The notes under the pieces: model-generated
Databases searched by the model: none
The model's input: only the letters and a program-made list of their open reading frames with translations
What the model was told of the DNA's origin: nothing
Assembly: GCA_047639615.1 (NCBI GenBank)
Contig: JBLIOL010000002.1
Coordinates: 1-54,768 of the forward strand
Source: CAYWNK01 sp047639615
GTDB lineage: Bacteria > Planctomycetota > UBA1135 > GCA-002686595
DNA length: 54,768 nucleotides
Direction of reading: 5' to 3'
Part shown: in pieces, positions 1 through 8,259 of the stretch
Numbering within the stretch: the first letter of the stretch is position 1
Layout of the letters: every line of letters starts with the position of its first letter
Position numbers and translations under genes: made by a program

Positions 1-579
1 GTGGAGATGCAGTACCACCCGGACGGCTCCAAGGGCGTCGAAACCCACTTCGATGCCGGTCTGCGCACGGGCAATACCACCGGCTGGTTCGCCAATGGCA
101 CCCTGCAGTTGGAAGGCCAGTTCAAGAACAACGCACAGGTCGGGGCTTGGCGGCAGTACCACCCCAACGGCCAGCTTGCCCTGGAAGGCTCCTGGATCAA
201 GGGCCTTCAGAGCGGTGTTTGGAACACCTACCACCAGGCAGGTGGCCCCGAGTCCGTGGCCTCCTACGAGAAGGGCAAAGTTGTGGGCCTCACCCAGGAG
301 TGGCATGCCAACGGGCAACGCCGCGTCTATGGATTCATTGTGGATGGCCACCAGATAGGTGCCTTCTTCGCCTTCGACGAGCAGGGTGCCCTGCTCCGGA
401 AGGCCTCCGCCTACTACGTGGGAGGCAAGCCCGCGCGCGCCCTGAATGAGACCGAAATGGCCCAGGCAGCCACTATCGCCGCTGATACGGCTCCTAAGGA
501 TCCGGCCACCCCCGTGCCCGGGGCTCCTGTGAAGAAGCCTGAGGAAGGCGCGGAAGACGGCGCGGAAGACGGAGAGTAA
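1..579 (+). CDS. MORN-repeat (YwqK-type) protein, 5' end cut by window edge
   Basis: The reading frame is open from base 1, where a GTG happens to sit, so the true start probably lies upstream. The visible 192 residues are built from repeats of about 22 residues of the pattern G-x-W-x-x-Y-H-x-N-G-x-L-x-x-E-G (about residues 20-110). This is the MORN-2 variant found in YwqK-type and many secreted or surface bacterial proteins. Such repeats are structural, and no catalytic motif is visible. The C-terminal 45 residues are Pro/Lys/Glu-rich and end in an acidic repeated E-D-G-A motif, probably disordered. It is followed by 92 bases before glyA on the same strand, so co-transcription is possible. 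Function is unknown. Confidence 0.75.
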   Translation: MEMQYHPDGSKGVETHFDAGLRTGNTTGWFANGTLQLEGQFKNNAQVGAWRQYHPNGQLALEGSWIKGLQSGVWNTYHQAGGPESVASYEKGKVVGLTQEWHANGQRRVYGFIVDGHQIGAFFAFDEQGALLRKASAYYVGGKPARALNETEMAQAATIAADTAPKDPATPVPGAPVKKPEEGAEDGAEDGE

Positions 580-620
580 TGGGGTCAGCGGCTCCCAGGG
601 GTTAGGCTCCCACGCCTCAC

Positions 621-641
621 CCCGGGGGCCAGTCTCCCGGG
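621..641. other. Short GC hairpin between the MORN gene and glyA
   Basis: CCCGGG at 621-626 is repeated at 636-641 and, being self-complementary, can form a 6-bp stem around a 9-base loop. There is no T-run after it, so it is at best a weak terminator. A TAGCAT box at 648-653, 18 bases before the glyA start, could be a -10 element, which would place the hairpin upstream of the glyA promoter. Confidence 0.25.
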
Positions 642-671
642 TCCGCTTAGCATGTTTCCTCACGGGACCCC

Positions 672-1940
672 ATGACCGAACTTGCCCCCCGGAACGATTC
701 CGGCTCCACCTACGCCAAGGCCACAGACTCTGAGGTCTGGGCTTCGATCCAGCACGAAACCGATCGACAGGAGGCACAGCTCGAGCTGATCGCCTCCGAG
801 AACCACACCTCGCACGAGGTCATCGCGGCGGTGGGGACGGCGCTTACGAACAAGTACGCCGAAGGCTATCCAGGCCGGCGCTACTACGGCGGCTGCGAGC
901 ACGTGGATGTGGTCGAAGACCTCGCGCGCAATCGCGCCCGTGAGCTCTTCGGTGCAGAACGCGCCAACGTTCAGCCGCACAGCGGTACCCAGGCCAATGT
1001 GGCAGCGTTGATGGCCTTGCTGGATCCCGGTGAGAAGGTCCTCGGCCTGAGCCTGGACCACGGTGGCCACCTATCCCACGGCCATCCGAAGAACTTCTCA
1101 GGCATCTTCTACGAGTTCCACGGCTACGGGCTAGACCGCGAGACGGAGCGCATCGACATGGACGCGGTCGCCGCCCAAGCACGCGAGGTACGCCCGAAGG
1201 TGATCCTCGCGGGCGCTTCGGCCTACTCGCGCACGATCGACTTCGAAGCCTTCGCACAGATCGCGCAGGAAGTGGGCGCCTACCTGATGGTGGACATGGC
1301 CCACATCGCGGGCTTGGTCGCGGCTGGCGTGCACCCCTCCCCGGTGCCCCACGCGGATGTGGTCACCTTGACCACCCACAAGACTCTGCGTGGCCCACGC
1401 GGTGGGATGATCCTGTGCAAGCAGCCCTGGATCAAGAAAATCAACAGCGCCGTCTTCCCCGGTTGCCAGGGCGGTCCGCTCATGCACGTGATCGCGGGCA
1501 AGGCCGTTGCTCTGCGCGAGGCGGGCAGCGATGACTTTAAGAGCTACCAGGCCGCTGTTGTAGCCAATGCTCAAGCCCTAGCCGGTGGCCTCTCCGAGCG
1601 CGGTCTCCGCATCGTTTCGGGCGGCACGGACAATCACCTCATGCTGGTCGATGTCACCCCGAAGGGACTCTCCGGCGCCCAGGCGGAAGACCTGCTGCAC
1701 GCGGTCGATCTGACCTGTAATAAGAACCTGGTGCCCTTCGATACGCGCCCGCCCATGGAGGCTTCCGGCATCCGTCTCGGCACGGCGGCGATCACCACCC
1801 GCGGCCTGTGCGAAGCCACCATGTTGCGCATGGCTGGCTGGATCGCTGATGTGCTCGAGGCCCCAGGCGACGAGCAGGTCGCCACCCGGGTGAAAGGTGA
1901 GGTCTCCGAGATCGCGCGTACACACCCGATCTACAGCTGA
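672..1940 (+). CDS. glyA: Serine hydroxymethyltransferase
   Basis: This cytosolic PLP enzyme interconverts serine plus tetrahydrofolate with glycine plus 5,10-methylene-tetrahydrofolate and is the main source of one-carbon units, including for the purine genes in this window. The 422 residues match the usual bacterial length of about 415-430. Visible family motifs are the N-terminal L-I-A-S-E-N block (about 39-44), N-K-Y-A-E-G-Y-P-G-R-R-Y-Y-G-G (60-74), and T-T-H-K-T-L-R-G-P-R-G-G with the PLP-binding lysine at about residue 237. The ATG at 672 gives the expected N-terminus. No strong Shine-Dalgarno is seen. The HAD gene begins 7 bases after the stop. Confidence 0.97.
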   Translation: MTELAPRNDSGSTYAKATDSEVWASIQHETDRQEAQLELIASENHTSHEVIAAVGTALTNKYAEGYPGRRYYGGCEHVDVVEDLARNRARELFGAERANVQPHSGTQANVAALMALLDPGEKVLGLSLDHGGHLSHGHPKNFSGIFYEFHGYGLDRETERIDMDAVAAQAREVRPKVILAGASAYSRTIDFEAFAQIAQEVGAYLMVDMAHIAGLVAAGVHPSPVPHADVVTLTTHKTLRGPRGGMILCKQPWIKKINSAVFPGCQGGPLMHVIAGKAVALREAGSDDFKSYQAAVVANAQALAGGLSERGLRIVSGGTDNHLMLVDVTPKGLSGAQAEDLLHAVDLTCNKNLVPFDTRPPMEASGIRLGTAAITTRGLCEATMLRMAGWIADVLEAPGDEQVATRVKGEVSEIARTHPIYS

Positions 1941-1947
1941 GCTGACC

Positions 1948-2604
1948 ATGACGAACACCTCCTTGAAGAGCGTGCTGTTCGACTTGGACGGCACTCTGAT
2001 CGACTCGATCGGTCTGATCGTAGAGTCCTACCAGCACGCCTTGCTCACCCACGGCAAGCGCGATCACACGCACGCGGAGATTCTGGCCGGAGTGGGTACG
2101 CCCTTGGTGGAGCACGTGGGCCAGTTCTGCTCTTCGCCGGACGAGCGTGACGCCATGGTGGCCACCTACTTGAAGTGGAACCGGGCCAATCATGACGAGC
2201 GCGTGAGCGCCTATCCGGGCGTTGCGGATGGGCTGGGAGAACTGGTCTCCGCTGGCCTGCGCCTAGCGGTGGTCACCAGCAAGTCCAAGGTGGCGGCCCT
2301 GCGCGGCCTCGAGGTCAGCGGCCTCGGCGACCTGCCCTTCGAGTTCATCCTCGGCCCTGAGGACACCACCCGCGGCAAGCCCCACCCCGAGCCGATCCTG
2401 AAGGCCCTTGAGCGCATGGACCTAGGTCCGCAGCAGGCCCTGTATGTGGGGGACTCGCCTCACGATATGGCCGCCGCGCGTGCGGCCGGTGTCGGCGGCG
2501 TAGCAGCACTCTGGGGTCCGTTTGAGCGGTCGGTACTCGCAGTCCATGAGCCGCTGGTCTGGCTGCAGGAGCCGGCCCATCTGGCTCAGCTGCCGCTCAG
2601 CTAG
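1948..2604 (+). CDS. HAD-superfamily phosphatase (phosphoglycolate phosphatase/PpaX-like)
   Basis: This is a 218-residue haloacid-dehalogenase-type hydrolase. Motif I D-L-D-G-T-L-I-D-S lies at residues 12-20, a motif II region V-V-T-S-K-S-K near 105, the motif III lysine in R-G-K-P-H-P-E-P near 145, and motif IV Y-V-G-D-S-P-H-D near 170. An alpha-helical cap between motifs I and II makes it a subfamily IA enzyme, like Gph or PpaX. The substrate cannot be read from sequence. Phosphoglycolate or pyrophosphate are the usual family choices. The frame stays open upstream into glyA, but the ATG at 1948, just after the glyA stop, gives the canonical N-terminus. Its last 8 bases overlap the convergent small gene. 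Confidence 0.88.
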   Translation: MTNTSLKSVLFDLDGTLIDSIGLIVESYQHALLTHGKRDHTHAEILAGVGTPLVEHVGQFCSSPDERDAMVATYLKWNRANHDERVSAYPGVADGLGELVSAGLRLAVVTSKSKVAALRGLEVSGLGDLPFEFILGPEDTTRGKPHPEPILKALERMDLGPQQALYVGDSPHDMAAARAAGVGGVAALWGPFERSVLAVHEPLVWLQEPAHLAQLPLS

Positions 2605-2785
2605 CCTTCTGGTAACCGAGCTCTTTCACGATCTGGAGCACCTCGCTCCAGGTCGGGAATGGGCGTCCATTGACGCGCTTGTAGTCATCTACGGCGGTCA
2701 TGAACTCGATCACGTCGCCCTCCATGTCGGAGGGTTTGGTGTTGCTGATCTTCTTGGACGGGCTGTCCTTGGGTTCGCTGCTCAT
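2597..2785 (-). CDS. Small conserved protein with PFPTWSEVL block
   Basis: This 62-residue protein has a charged, Ser/Lys/Pro-rich N-terminus (about 1-22), a predicted helix (about 23-36), and the block Y-K-R-V-N-G-R-P-F-P-T-W-S-E-V-L followed by a helix ending in E-L-G-Y-Q-K. From memory, small proteins with this R-P-F-P-T-W-S-E-V-L signature recur in planctomycete genomes and are annotated as hypothetical. I cannot verify this here. There is no signal peptide or membrane segment. It converges on the HAD gene with an 8-base tail overlap. The AT-rich run on its 5' side near 2866-2885 could hold its promoter. Function is unknown. A small helix-turn-helix-like regulator is conceivable but not supported. 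Confidence 0.72.
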   Translation of the reverse strand: MSSEPKDSPSKKISNTKPSDMEGDVIEFMTAVDDYKRVNGRPFPTWSEVLQIVKELGYQKAS

Positions 2786-2896
2786 GGGCCTTAGGGGAGG
2801 GAGTTTGGGGTCGCGTTGCGCGGATGCGCTTGAAACCCCCTTCGACCCGACAGGCCTGGCTGCTTAAATGCAAGTTGTTAATAGGGGTCCGCGGAA

Positions 2897-5620
2897 TCAG
2901 TGGAAGCTGATGGCTCTCGCATCCGTGAAGTTGGAGGTGGGCACCACGTGGAAGTCTCGGAACCAGGCTTGGAAGTGCCAGGTGTCGCCCGCAACCACCG
3001 CCACGGTGGGGTTGGCCGGGATGGCCTGCAGGTCGACCTGGATCTGGAAGCGACCGTTGTTGCCCGAGTCTTGAATCTGCCCTGAGAGCCGTGCCAGGGA
3101 TCCACCCAGGCAGAGGATGCCCTGACTGTTCCCGGGATAAGGCACATAGCCCGCATCCTTGGATGCCAGGAAGTAGCCAAACTGGTTGGGCGGCAGGTCT
3201 TCCGCCTTGAGCACCAGGTTGTTGGCCGCTGCCGAATAGGAGCCCTCAGCCCCGATCACTGCGGGGATGAAGCTGGAGTGCAGATCGGCGGGATCGCAGT
3301 AGGTCACACCCAGTTCGATACCCGGTCCATCGAGGGCCAAGTCCCAGATGCCGCGACCGTAGGTGCCGAAGCGCATGCGGCCCATGGCAGGCACGCCGTC
3401 CACGGACCAGTAGGTGGTGTGCGGAGCGCCAAGGCCCATCACATCCTCCCACAGTCCCGTGCTGCTACGGCGCACCCAGGCGCCGGCTTGGGTGGCGGCA
3501 TAGACGTCATTGGAGCCATCCACCGCCCAGGCCAGTTCGAAGGTCAGCGTGTTGACCATGCCTTGGGCGGCCGGTTGCCAACTGATCCCGCCGTCCACGC
3601 TCTCCTTGACCCCCGGACCCGAATAGCCGGACCCGCCCACAAAGACGTGGTTCGGATCACCCGGGTCCACGACGATCGTGCTGCCGTAGAAGTAGTGACT
3701 GCCAGGTCCGGTGCTGGTGGACTCGGTCCAGGTAACGGCGCCATCGCTCGAGTACCACAGGCGACCGGAGTCGGTTGTGGCATAGACCCGGGAGGGATCC
3801 GTGGGCGCGAAGGTCATGGCCGACAGATAGGAGCCGGGACCTGCTGCGAAGTCCTGGGTAGAGTGCACGCTCGGTGTCCATTGGCCAGCCAAGCGCTCGT
3901 AGCGCCAGAGCTTGTTGCCCAGGAAGTAGAAGGCCAGCACGTCGGTGGGATCGGCCTGGACGGGCGGCAACCACAGGTTGGAGGCGTTGTTCGGGAAGCT
4001 GATCTGCGTGACCGAACCGGAGTTGATGTTGTTCTGCATCAGGATGAAGCCAGGGTAGGTACTGAAGACCCGCTGGTTTGGTCCTCCACCCGAGCAAAGG
4101 TGACCGTAGTCTCCGCTGATGACCTGATTGAAGGGCGTGCTGGGACCGTTGTCCGTCGGCGGCACGATGAAGCCCGTTTGGTAGCCCTGGTCCTGGGTTC
4201 CGCCGACCACCACGCGCGGGTCCTCCTCCGAGGTGAAGGTGTCGTAGAACTGACCGACGCCGAGGCCGTCGAGGCATTGGTTCTGAACGCTAAGCCCGTG
4301 ATCCAAGGTCAGGTAGGTGCCGCCGTCCGTGTGGATGAAGGCCAGGGTTTGACTGGGTTGGTCCGGGTTGGGGAAGCTGTTCATACCACGCAGGTCAGCG
4401 TGCAGCTTCTGTGCTGGGTTGCCGTAGTACTCGCCCCAGGAGTTGATCGTTGTGAAGCTTTGGCCGCTATCCGCCGAACGCAGGCCGTTGACGCCGCCGT
4501 AGATGACGGCGGTGGCATCGTCGGAGAAGGCCATGAGCGAGCGGTGCCCACCCCAGTAACCCGAGAGGGTTGAGGCCAGGGAGCTGCTAAGTCCGCCGTT
4601 GCTGGAGCTGTAGAGGTTCCAGTTGGAGCCCTCGCGCAGCAGAGGATAGAGGTGCGGACCGCCGGCTTCCGATCCGACCAGCGCGCCCTCGGTGGCACCG
4701 GTGGTGACCTGGTGCAGCAGGCTGAAGTTCACGCCGGCGTCCGTGGACTTGCGCAGGCTATCCATGCTCAGCACGTAGACGTCTGTGCCTGCGCCATTGC
4801 CGATCTGCGGCGCCCAGATGTCGCCTCTCCAGTCCGCGCCGAAGGCGTGGCGCAGACTGAAGCTCTGTCCTTGGTCCGTGGAAGCCCAGAGCGCCAGGCG
4901 TGTGCCTTGGGGGGTCGGGCCGCGGCCGAGCACCAGCACCGTTTGATTGGCGTCGGGCAGGGTCAGCATGCGGCGGATTTCGTTCAGGCCGCTGAGTCCG
5001 CTCGGGCTGGTCCAGATCAGACCGCCGTCGTCGGAGCGATACAGCAGGGTGCCACGTCGGGAGAGAACGATGTCCTCGTCGCCGAACTGGCTCGGGGCTA
5101 GAGCGAGCACATCGTCGGTGCCGCCGAAGAGCGCGTCCGAGAGCGGCTCCCATTGTTCCGTGCCAAAGGGTGTTCGCCAGACTCCGCCGGCGGCGGAGCC
5201 GATGTAGAGGTAGCGGTACCCGCCGCGGTCCGGACCGACGGCTGAGCAGCGCGTGTGGCCGGCTTGATTGCGGCTGCCGATCTCTTCCCAGGAGTTGCTG
5301 GCGGCCAGCAACTGGTTCTGATTCGGACTCTGGGCCACGGCTGCGCGCAGGTTGTTGCGGCGCTGGACCTGGGCCTGGCGGTTGCGCTCCTCAATGGCGC
5401 GCCAGTCCACGTCCGGCGCGCTGCGGTGCATCTGCTCGAGCCAGGCCTCGCGCTCGCGACGCTGCTCCTGCTCGTCGTCCTCGCCACGCGGGTCGGTGGG
5501 CTCGGGGCTGAGCTCAGCCGGCTCGGGCGCGGGTGCAGGGGTGCTGCTCGGTTGTGAGCAGGCAGCACCCAGCAGGGCGCCGATCAGAAGCAGTGAGAGA
5601 GGCTGTCGAATCGAGAACAT
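2897..5620 (-). CDS. Secreted BNR/sialidase-type beta-propeller lipoprotein
   Basis: From the ATG at 5620 this encodes 907 residues with a lipoprotein signal (hydrophobic stretch, then L-L-G-A-A-C near residues 15-20), a Pro/Glu/Arg-rich linker to about 75, and a long all-beta region. Repeated motifs such as Y-I-G-S-A-A-G-G-V-W-R-T, Y-R-S-D-D-G-G, S-T-D-Q-G-Q-S-F, S-S-D-G-A-V-T-W and S-V-D-G-G-I-S-W are BNR/Asp-box repeats typical of VPS10/sortilin-like and sialidase-type propellers. Sialidase catalytic residues are not evident, so a glycan-binding or structural role is as likely as hydrolysis. The frame remains open upstream to 6109, but that extension only shadows mtnA. The start lies 39 bases after the mtnA stop codon on the same strand. 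Confidence 0.85.
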   Translation of the reverse strand: MFSIRQPLSLLLIGALLGAACSQPSSTPAPAPEPAELSPEPTDPRGEDDEQEQRREREAWLEQMHRSAPDVDWRAIEERNRQAQVQRRNNLRAAVAQSPNQNQLLAASNSWEEIGSRNQAGHTRCSAVGPDRGGYRYLYIGSAAGGVWRTPFGTEQWEPLSDALFGGTDDVLALAPSQFGDEDIVLSRRGTLLYRSDDGGLIWTSPSGLSGLNEIRRMLTLPDANQTVLVLGRGPTPQGTRLALWASTDQGQSFSLRHAFGADWRGDIWAPQIGNGAGTDVYVLSMDSLRKSTDAGVNFSLLHQVTTGATEGALVGSEAGGPHLYPLLREGSNWNLYSSSNGGLSSSLASTLSGYWGGHRSLMAFSDDATAVIYGGVNGLRSADSGQSFTTINSWGEYYGNPAQKLHADLRGMNSFPNPDQPSQTLAFIHTDGGTYLTLDHGLSVQNQCLDGLGVGQFYDTFTSEEDPRVVVGGTQDQGYQTGFIVPPTDNGPSTPFNQVISGDYGHLCSGGGPNQRVFSTYPGFILMQNNINSGSVTQISFPNNASNLWLPPVQADPTDVLAFYFLGNKLWRYERLAGQWTPSVHSTQDFAAGPGSYLSAMTFAPTDPSRVYATTDSGRLWYSSDGAVTWTESTSTGPGSHYFYGSTIVVDPGDPNHVFVGGSGYSGPGVKESVDGGISWQPAAQGMVNTLTFELAWAVDGSNDVYAATQAGAWVRRSSTGLWEDVMGLGAPHTTYWSVDGVPAMGRMRFGTYGRGIWDLALDGPGIELGVTYCDPADLHSSFIPAVIGAEGSYSAAANNLVLKAEDLPPNQFGYFLASKDAGYVPYPGNSQGILCLGGSLARLSGQIQDSGNNGRFQIQVDLQAIPANPTVAVVAGDTWHFQAWFRDFHVVPTSNFTDARAISFH

Positions 5621-5658
5621 GGCGGAGGGACGGGTGAGCCCTCGCCAGTGTTCCAAAA

Positions 5659-6729
5659 TTAGAACGTGACGCCGCCCCGACGCAGGGCGGCTTCCATCTT
5701 GGCGGTGTTGGGGGCCTCTACCAATCCTACCTCGGTGATGATGCCTGTCACCCACTTGGCTGGAGTCACGTCGAAGGCGGGATTGTAGACCTTGACCCCT
5801 TTCGGGACGGTGCGCTTGCCAAAGCCCTCGGTGATCTCTTGCTCCTCGCGCTCCTCGATCGGAATGCCGCTGCCATCCGGCACGCTGGGATCCACCGTCG
5901 ACAGCGGTGCCACCACATAGAACGGGATCTTGTGGAATTGGGCGGCTAGGGCCACGCCGTAGGTGCCGATCTTGTTGCACACATCGCCGTTGCGGGCGAT
6001 GCGGTCGGAGCCCACGAAGACGGCGTCGATCTTGCCCTCGGACATGACCCGCGGGGCCATGCTGTCGGTGATCACGGTCACATCGATCCCGGCCTGGGAC
6101 AATTCCCAAGCGGTGATGCGTGCGCCCTGTAGTAGGGGACGCGTCTCGTCGGCGTAGACGGAGATGCGCTTGCCTTGCTCGTGGGCCACATACATGGGTG
6201 CGAGGGCTGTGCCCAGGCCGGCCGTGGCCAGAGCGCCTGCGTTGCAGTGCGTCAACAGCCGCGCGCCGTCTGGGATCAACTCGGCCCCGATCTCGCCCAT
6301 GGCGCGGCAGGTGGCCTGATCGCCGTCGAAGATAGCACCGGCCTCCGCGTGTAGGGCCGCGATGATGCCGTCGCCGTCAGCGCCGGCGGTTTGGCACTCC
6401 TCGGCGAGGGTCAGCATGCGCCGGGTTGCCCAGGACAGGTTAACGGCCGTGGGCCGCGAGGCGTCCAGTGTTTCGCGGGTGGCGCGCACGGCCGTCATGA
6501 CCTGCTGCGCGCTCTGACCCGTGAGTTGTTGCACCCCGAGCACCATGCCAAAGGCGGCGGCCACGCCGATGGCGGGTGCGCCGCGTACGGCCAGGCGGTA
6601 GATGGCGTCCACCATGGTGGACACATCGCGCACGTCGATCTCCTCATGCACTTCAGGGAGCAGGGTCTGCTCGATCATGCGCACGTGACCGCTGAGGTCG
6701 CCGATCCAGGAGAGGGTTTGGGGATGCAT
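5659..6729 (-). CDS. mtnA: S-methyl-5-thioribose-1-phosphate isomerase
   Basis: This enzyme converts methylthioribose-1-phosphate to methylthioribulose-1-phosphate in methionine salvage. The 356 residues match the family. Motifs are R-G-A-P-A-I-G (about 49-55), T-H-C-N-A-G-A-L-A-T-A-G with the catalytic cysteine at about 162, and G-S-D-R-I-A-R-N-G-D-V-C-N-K-I-G-T-Y with the catalytic aspartate at about 242. The eIF2B-alpha-like relatives lack this full set, which favours the isomerase. It follows purE by 12 bases on the same strand, so purC-purE-mtnA looks like one operon. Linking purine and methylthioadenosine metabolism is plausible because salvage of MTA releases adenine. Confidence 0.95.
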   Translation of the reverse strand: MHPQTLSWIGDLSGHVRMIEQTLLPEVHEEIDVRDVSTMVDAIYRLAVRGAPAIGVAAAFGMVLGVQQLTGQSAQQVMTAVRATRETLDASRPTAVNLSWATRRMLTLAEECQTAGADGDGIIAALHAEAGAIFDGDQATCRAMGEIGAELIPDGARLLTHCNAGALATAGLGTALAPMYVAHEQGKRISVYADETRPLLQGARITAWELSQAGIDVTVITDSMAPRVMSEGKIDAVFVGSDRIARNGDVCNKIGTYGVALAAQFHKIPFYVVAPLSTVDPSVPDGSGIPIEEREEQEITEGFGKRTVPKGVKVYNPAFDVTPAKWVTGIITEVGLVEAPNTAKMEAALRRGGVTF

Positions 6730-6741
6730 AAAGTATGGGTA

Positions 6742-7245
6742 CTAGGAATTGCCGGCCAGTTTGGCCTGAAGGGCCGCATCTTTGGCGCGCACCTTCTCAG
6801 CCTGGGACGCGCGGTGCTCCTGCACCTTCTTGGCGATCTCTGGATCGGCGACGCCGAGTATGCGGAGTGCCAGGAGGGCGGCGTTGGTGGCACCGCCGCC
6901 GCCGGTGGCGACGGTAGCGACCGGGACGCCGGCGGGCATCTGGACGGTGGCCAAGAGGGCGTCGAGACCGCCCATGGGGGCGTTGTCCATGGGAATGCCG
7001 ATCACGGGCAGGTGCGTGTGTCCAGCGACGACGCCGGCCAGGTGCGCGGCTCCGCCGGCTGCGCAGATTAGGACCTTGATGCCGCGACTCGGGGCGCTCT
7101 CGACGAATTCGACTACGTCCGCGGGTGTGCGGTGGGCCGACATAACGCGTGCTTCGAAGGGCACTCCGAAGGAGCGCAGGGTATTAAGGCAACTCTCGAG
7201 GCGGGGGAGATCGGAATCCGATCCCATCAATAGGGCGACACTCAT
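6742..7245 (-). CDS. purE: N5-carboxyaminoimidazole ribonucleotide mutase
   Basis: Class I PurE moves the carboxyl group of N5-CAIR to C4, giving CAIR, in de novo purine synthesis. The 167 residues fit the class I length. Key motifs are the phosphate-binding G-S-D-S-D (8-12), S-A-H-R-T-P with the catalytic histidine near 38, and the A-A-G-G-A-A-H-L-A-G-V loop around 81-91. It overlaps purC by 4 bases (7242-7245) and has a strong Shine-Dalgarno inside the purC end, which supports the start at 7245. The C-terminal 25 residues are Lys/Ala-rich and longer than in the E. coli protein. No PurK is visible in the window. Confidence 0.96.
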   Translation of the reverse strand: MSVALLMGSDSDLPRLESCLNTLRSFGVPFEARVMSAHRTPADVVEFVESAPSRGIKVLICAAGGAAHLAGVVAGHTHLPVIGIPMDNAPMGGLDALLATVQMPAGVPVATVATGGGGATNAALLALRILGVADPEIAKKVQEHRASQAEKVRAKDAALQAKLAGNS

Positions 7246-8156
7246 GCCGGCACTCCTTCCGGCAGGCTGCCGGTAATACGTTCACAGATGTCCAGGTAGC
7301 TAACGCCAACCTTTGAGAGAATGCCCGCGTCCAAGGACGGCGGCGGGTACTCGTGATTCCAGTCCAGGGTCTCGAGGTAGTCGCGCAGGATCTGCTTGTC
7401 GAGGCTGGGGGGCGAACCGCCAATCGAATATTGGGCAGCGGGCCAGAAGCGGCTCGAATCGGGGGTCAGCGCCTCATCGATGAGTACGGTCTCACCGTTC
7501 AGGGTGCCGAGCTCGAACTTGGTGTCGGCCAAGAGGATGTCGATGCCGGCCAGTATTTCGGTGCCGCGCTCGAAGAGCTCGAGGCTGACCTTTTCGCCGT
7601 GCTTGTAACGCTCGGCGCCGATCAATTCGGCCGCTTCCGTGGGGTGCAGGGGACGGTCATGCACCTCGTGTTTCGTGGTGGGAGTCAGCAGCGGTGTGGC
7701 TAGCTTCTGTGCTTGCTGCAGGCCCGCCGGCAGTTCGATGCCGCAGACGGTTCCTTGCTTCTGGTACTCCTTCCATCCGGAGCCGGTGATGTAGCCGCGC
7801 ACAACCCACTCGATGGGATCCGGCTGGCAGCGCTTGACGAGCATGGTGCGGCCGCGCAAGCGATCCTGCCACTCAGCATCCAAGCCGTCGATGTTTTCGA
7901 GCTCGGTGCTGACCAGGTGGTTGGCGATGATGTCCTCCGTGCGCGAGAACCAATGCTGCGCGATGCGCGTCAGCACGCGGCCCTTGTGGGGGATGCCCTC
8001 GGCCATGACTATGTCGAAGGCCGAGACGCGGTCGGTGGTGACGAAGAGCAGGTGTTCGGCATCGACGCTGTAGATGTCGCGTACTTTGCCGGAGGCGATC
8101 TGCTCGAATCCGGGGGGGGCGTGGTCGCGCCCGAGATAGACGGCGGACTGGCTCAT
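7242..8156 (-). CDS. purC: Phosphoribosylaminoimidazole-succinocarboxamide (SAICAR) synthase
   Basis: PurC condenses CAIR with aspartate using ATP. The 304 residues match the longer, yeast-like form rather than the roughly 240-residue E. coli form. The N-terminal G-K-V-R-D-I-Y-S-V (about 23-31) and T-T-D-R-V-S-A-F-D (40-48) are the ATP-binding signature. E-V-H-D-R-P in mid-protein and L-I-D-E-A-L-T-P-D-S-S-R-F-W near 228 are substrate-side motifs. It is the first gene of the purC-purE-mtnA set. The ATG at 8156 is preceded by a G/C run with no clear Shine-Dalgarno. It is divergent from aroA, whose start lies about 100 bases away. Confidence 0.96.
   Translation of the reverse strand: MSQSAVYLGRDHAPPGFEQIASGKVRDIYSVDAEHLLFVTTDRVSAFDIVMAEGIPHKGRVLTRIAQHWFSRTEDIIANHLVSTELENIDGLDAEWQDRLRGRTMLVKRCQPDPIEWVVRGYITGSGWKEYQKQGTVCGIELPAGLQQAQKLATPLLTPTTKHEVHDRPLHPTEAAELIGAERYKHGEKVSLELFERGTEILAGIDILLADTKFELGTLNGETVLIDEALTPDSSRFWPAAQYSIGGSPPSLDKQILRDYLETLDWNHEYPPPSLDAGILSKVGVSYLDICERITGSLPEGVPA
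7253..7258 (-). promoter_or_regulatory. Shine-Dalgarno of purE
   Basis: On the minus strand the bases read AAGGAG, 7 bases before the purE ATG and inside the 3' end of purC. It is one of the clearest ribosome-binding sites in the window and fixes the purE start. It also shows that anti-SD initiation operates here for operon-internal genes. Confidence 0.75.
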
Positions 8157-8245
8157 GGGGGGGGCGGGGTCGCAGGGAGGGGGAGGAGTTTGGCGCTCGG
8201 CCGGGCTCCGAAGAATGGCGGAGTATGCCGAGGAGGGCCGGGCCC

Positions 8246-8251
8246 TACAAT
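8246..8251 (+). promoter_or_regulatory. Candidate -10 box (TACAAT) of aroA
   Basis: TACAAT lies 8 bases before the preferred aroA ATG at 8260 and fits the bacterial -10 consensus well. No convincing -35 is visible at 16-18 bases. If used, transcription would start at or within a base or two of the ATG, giving a leaderless mRNA. This placement also argues against the longer upstream starts in the same frame. Confidence 0.42.
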
Positions 8252-8259
8252 GTCAGTCG

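Noticed and set aside
3278..4573. 431-codon plus-strand open frame
   Set aside because: It is antisense to the BNR lipoprotein, has no family motif and its composition (Val/Gly/His/Arg) is that of a GC-rich shadow frame.
5621..6109. N-terminal extension of the BNR lipoprotein to 1070 residues
   Set aside because: The extension is an alternative frame of mtnA. The lipobox start at 5620 is far better.
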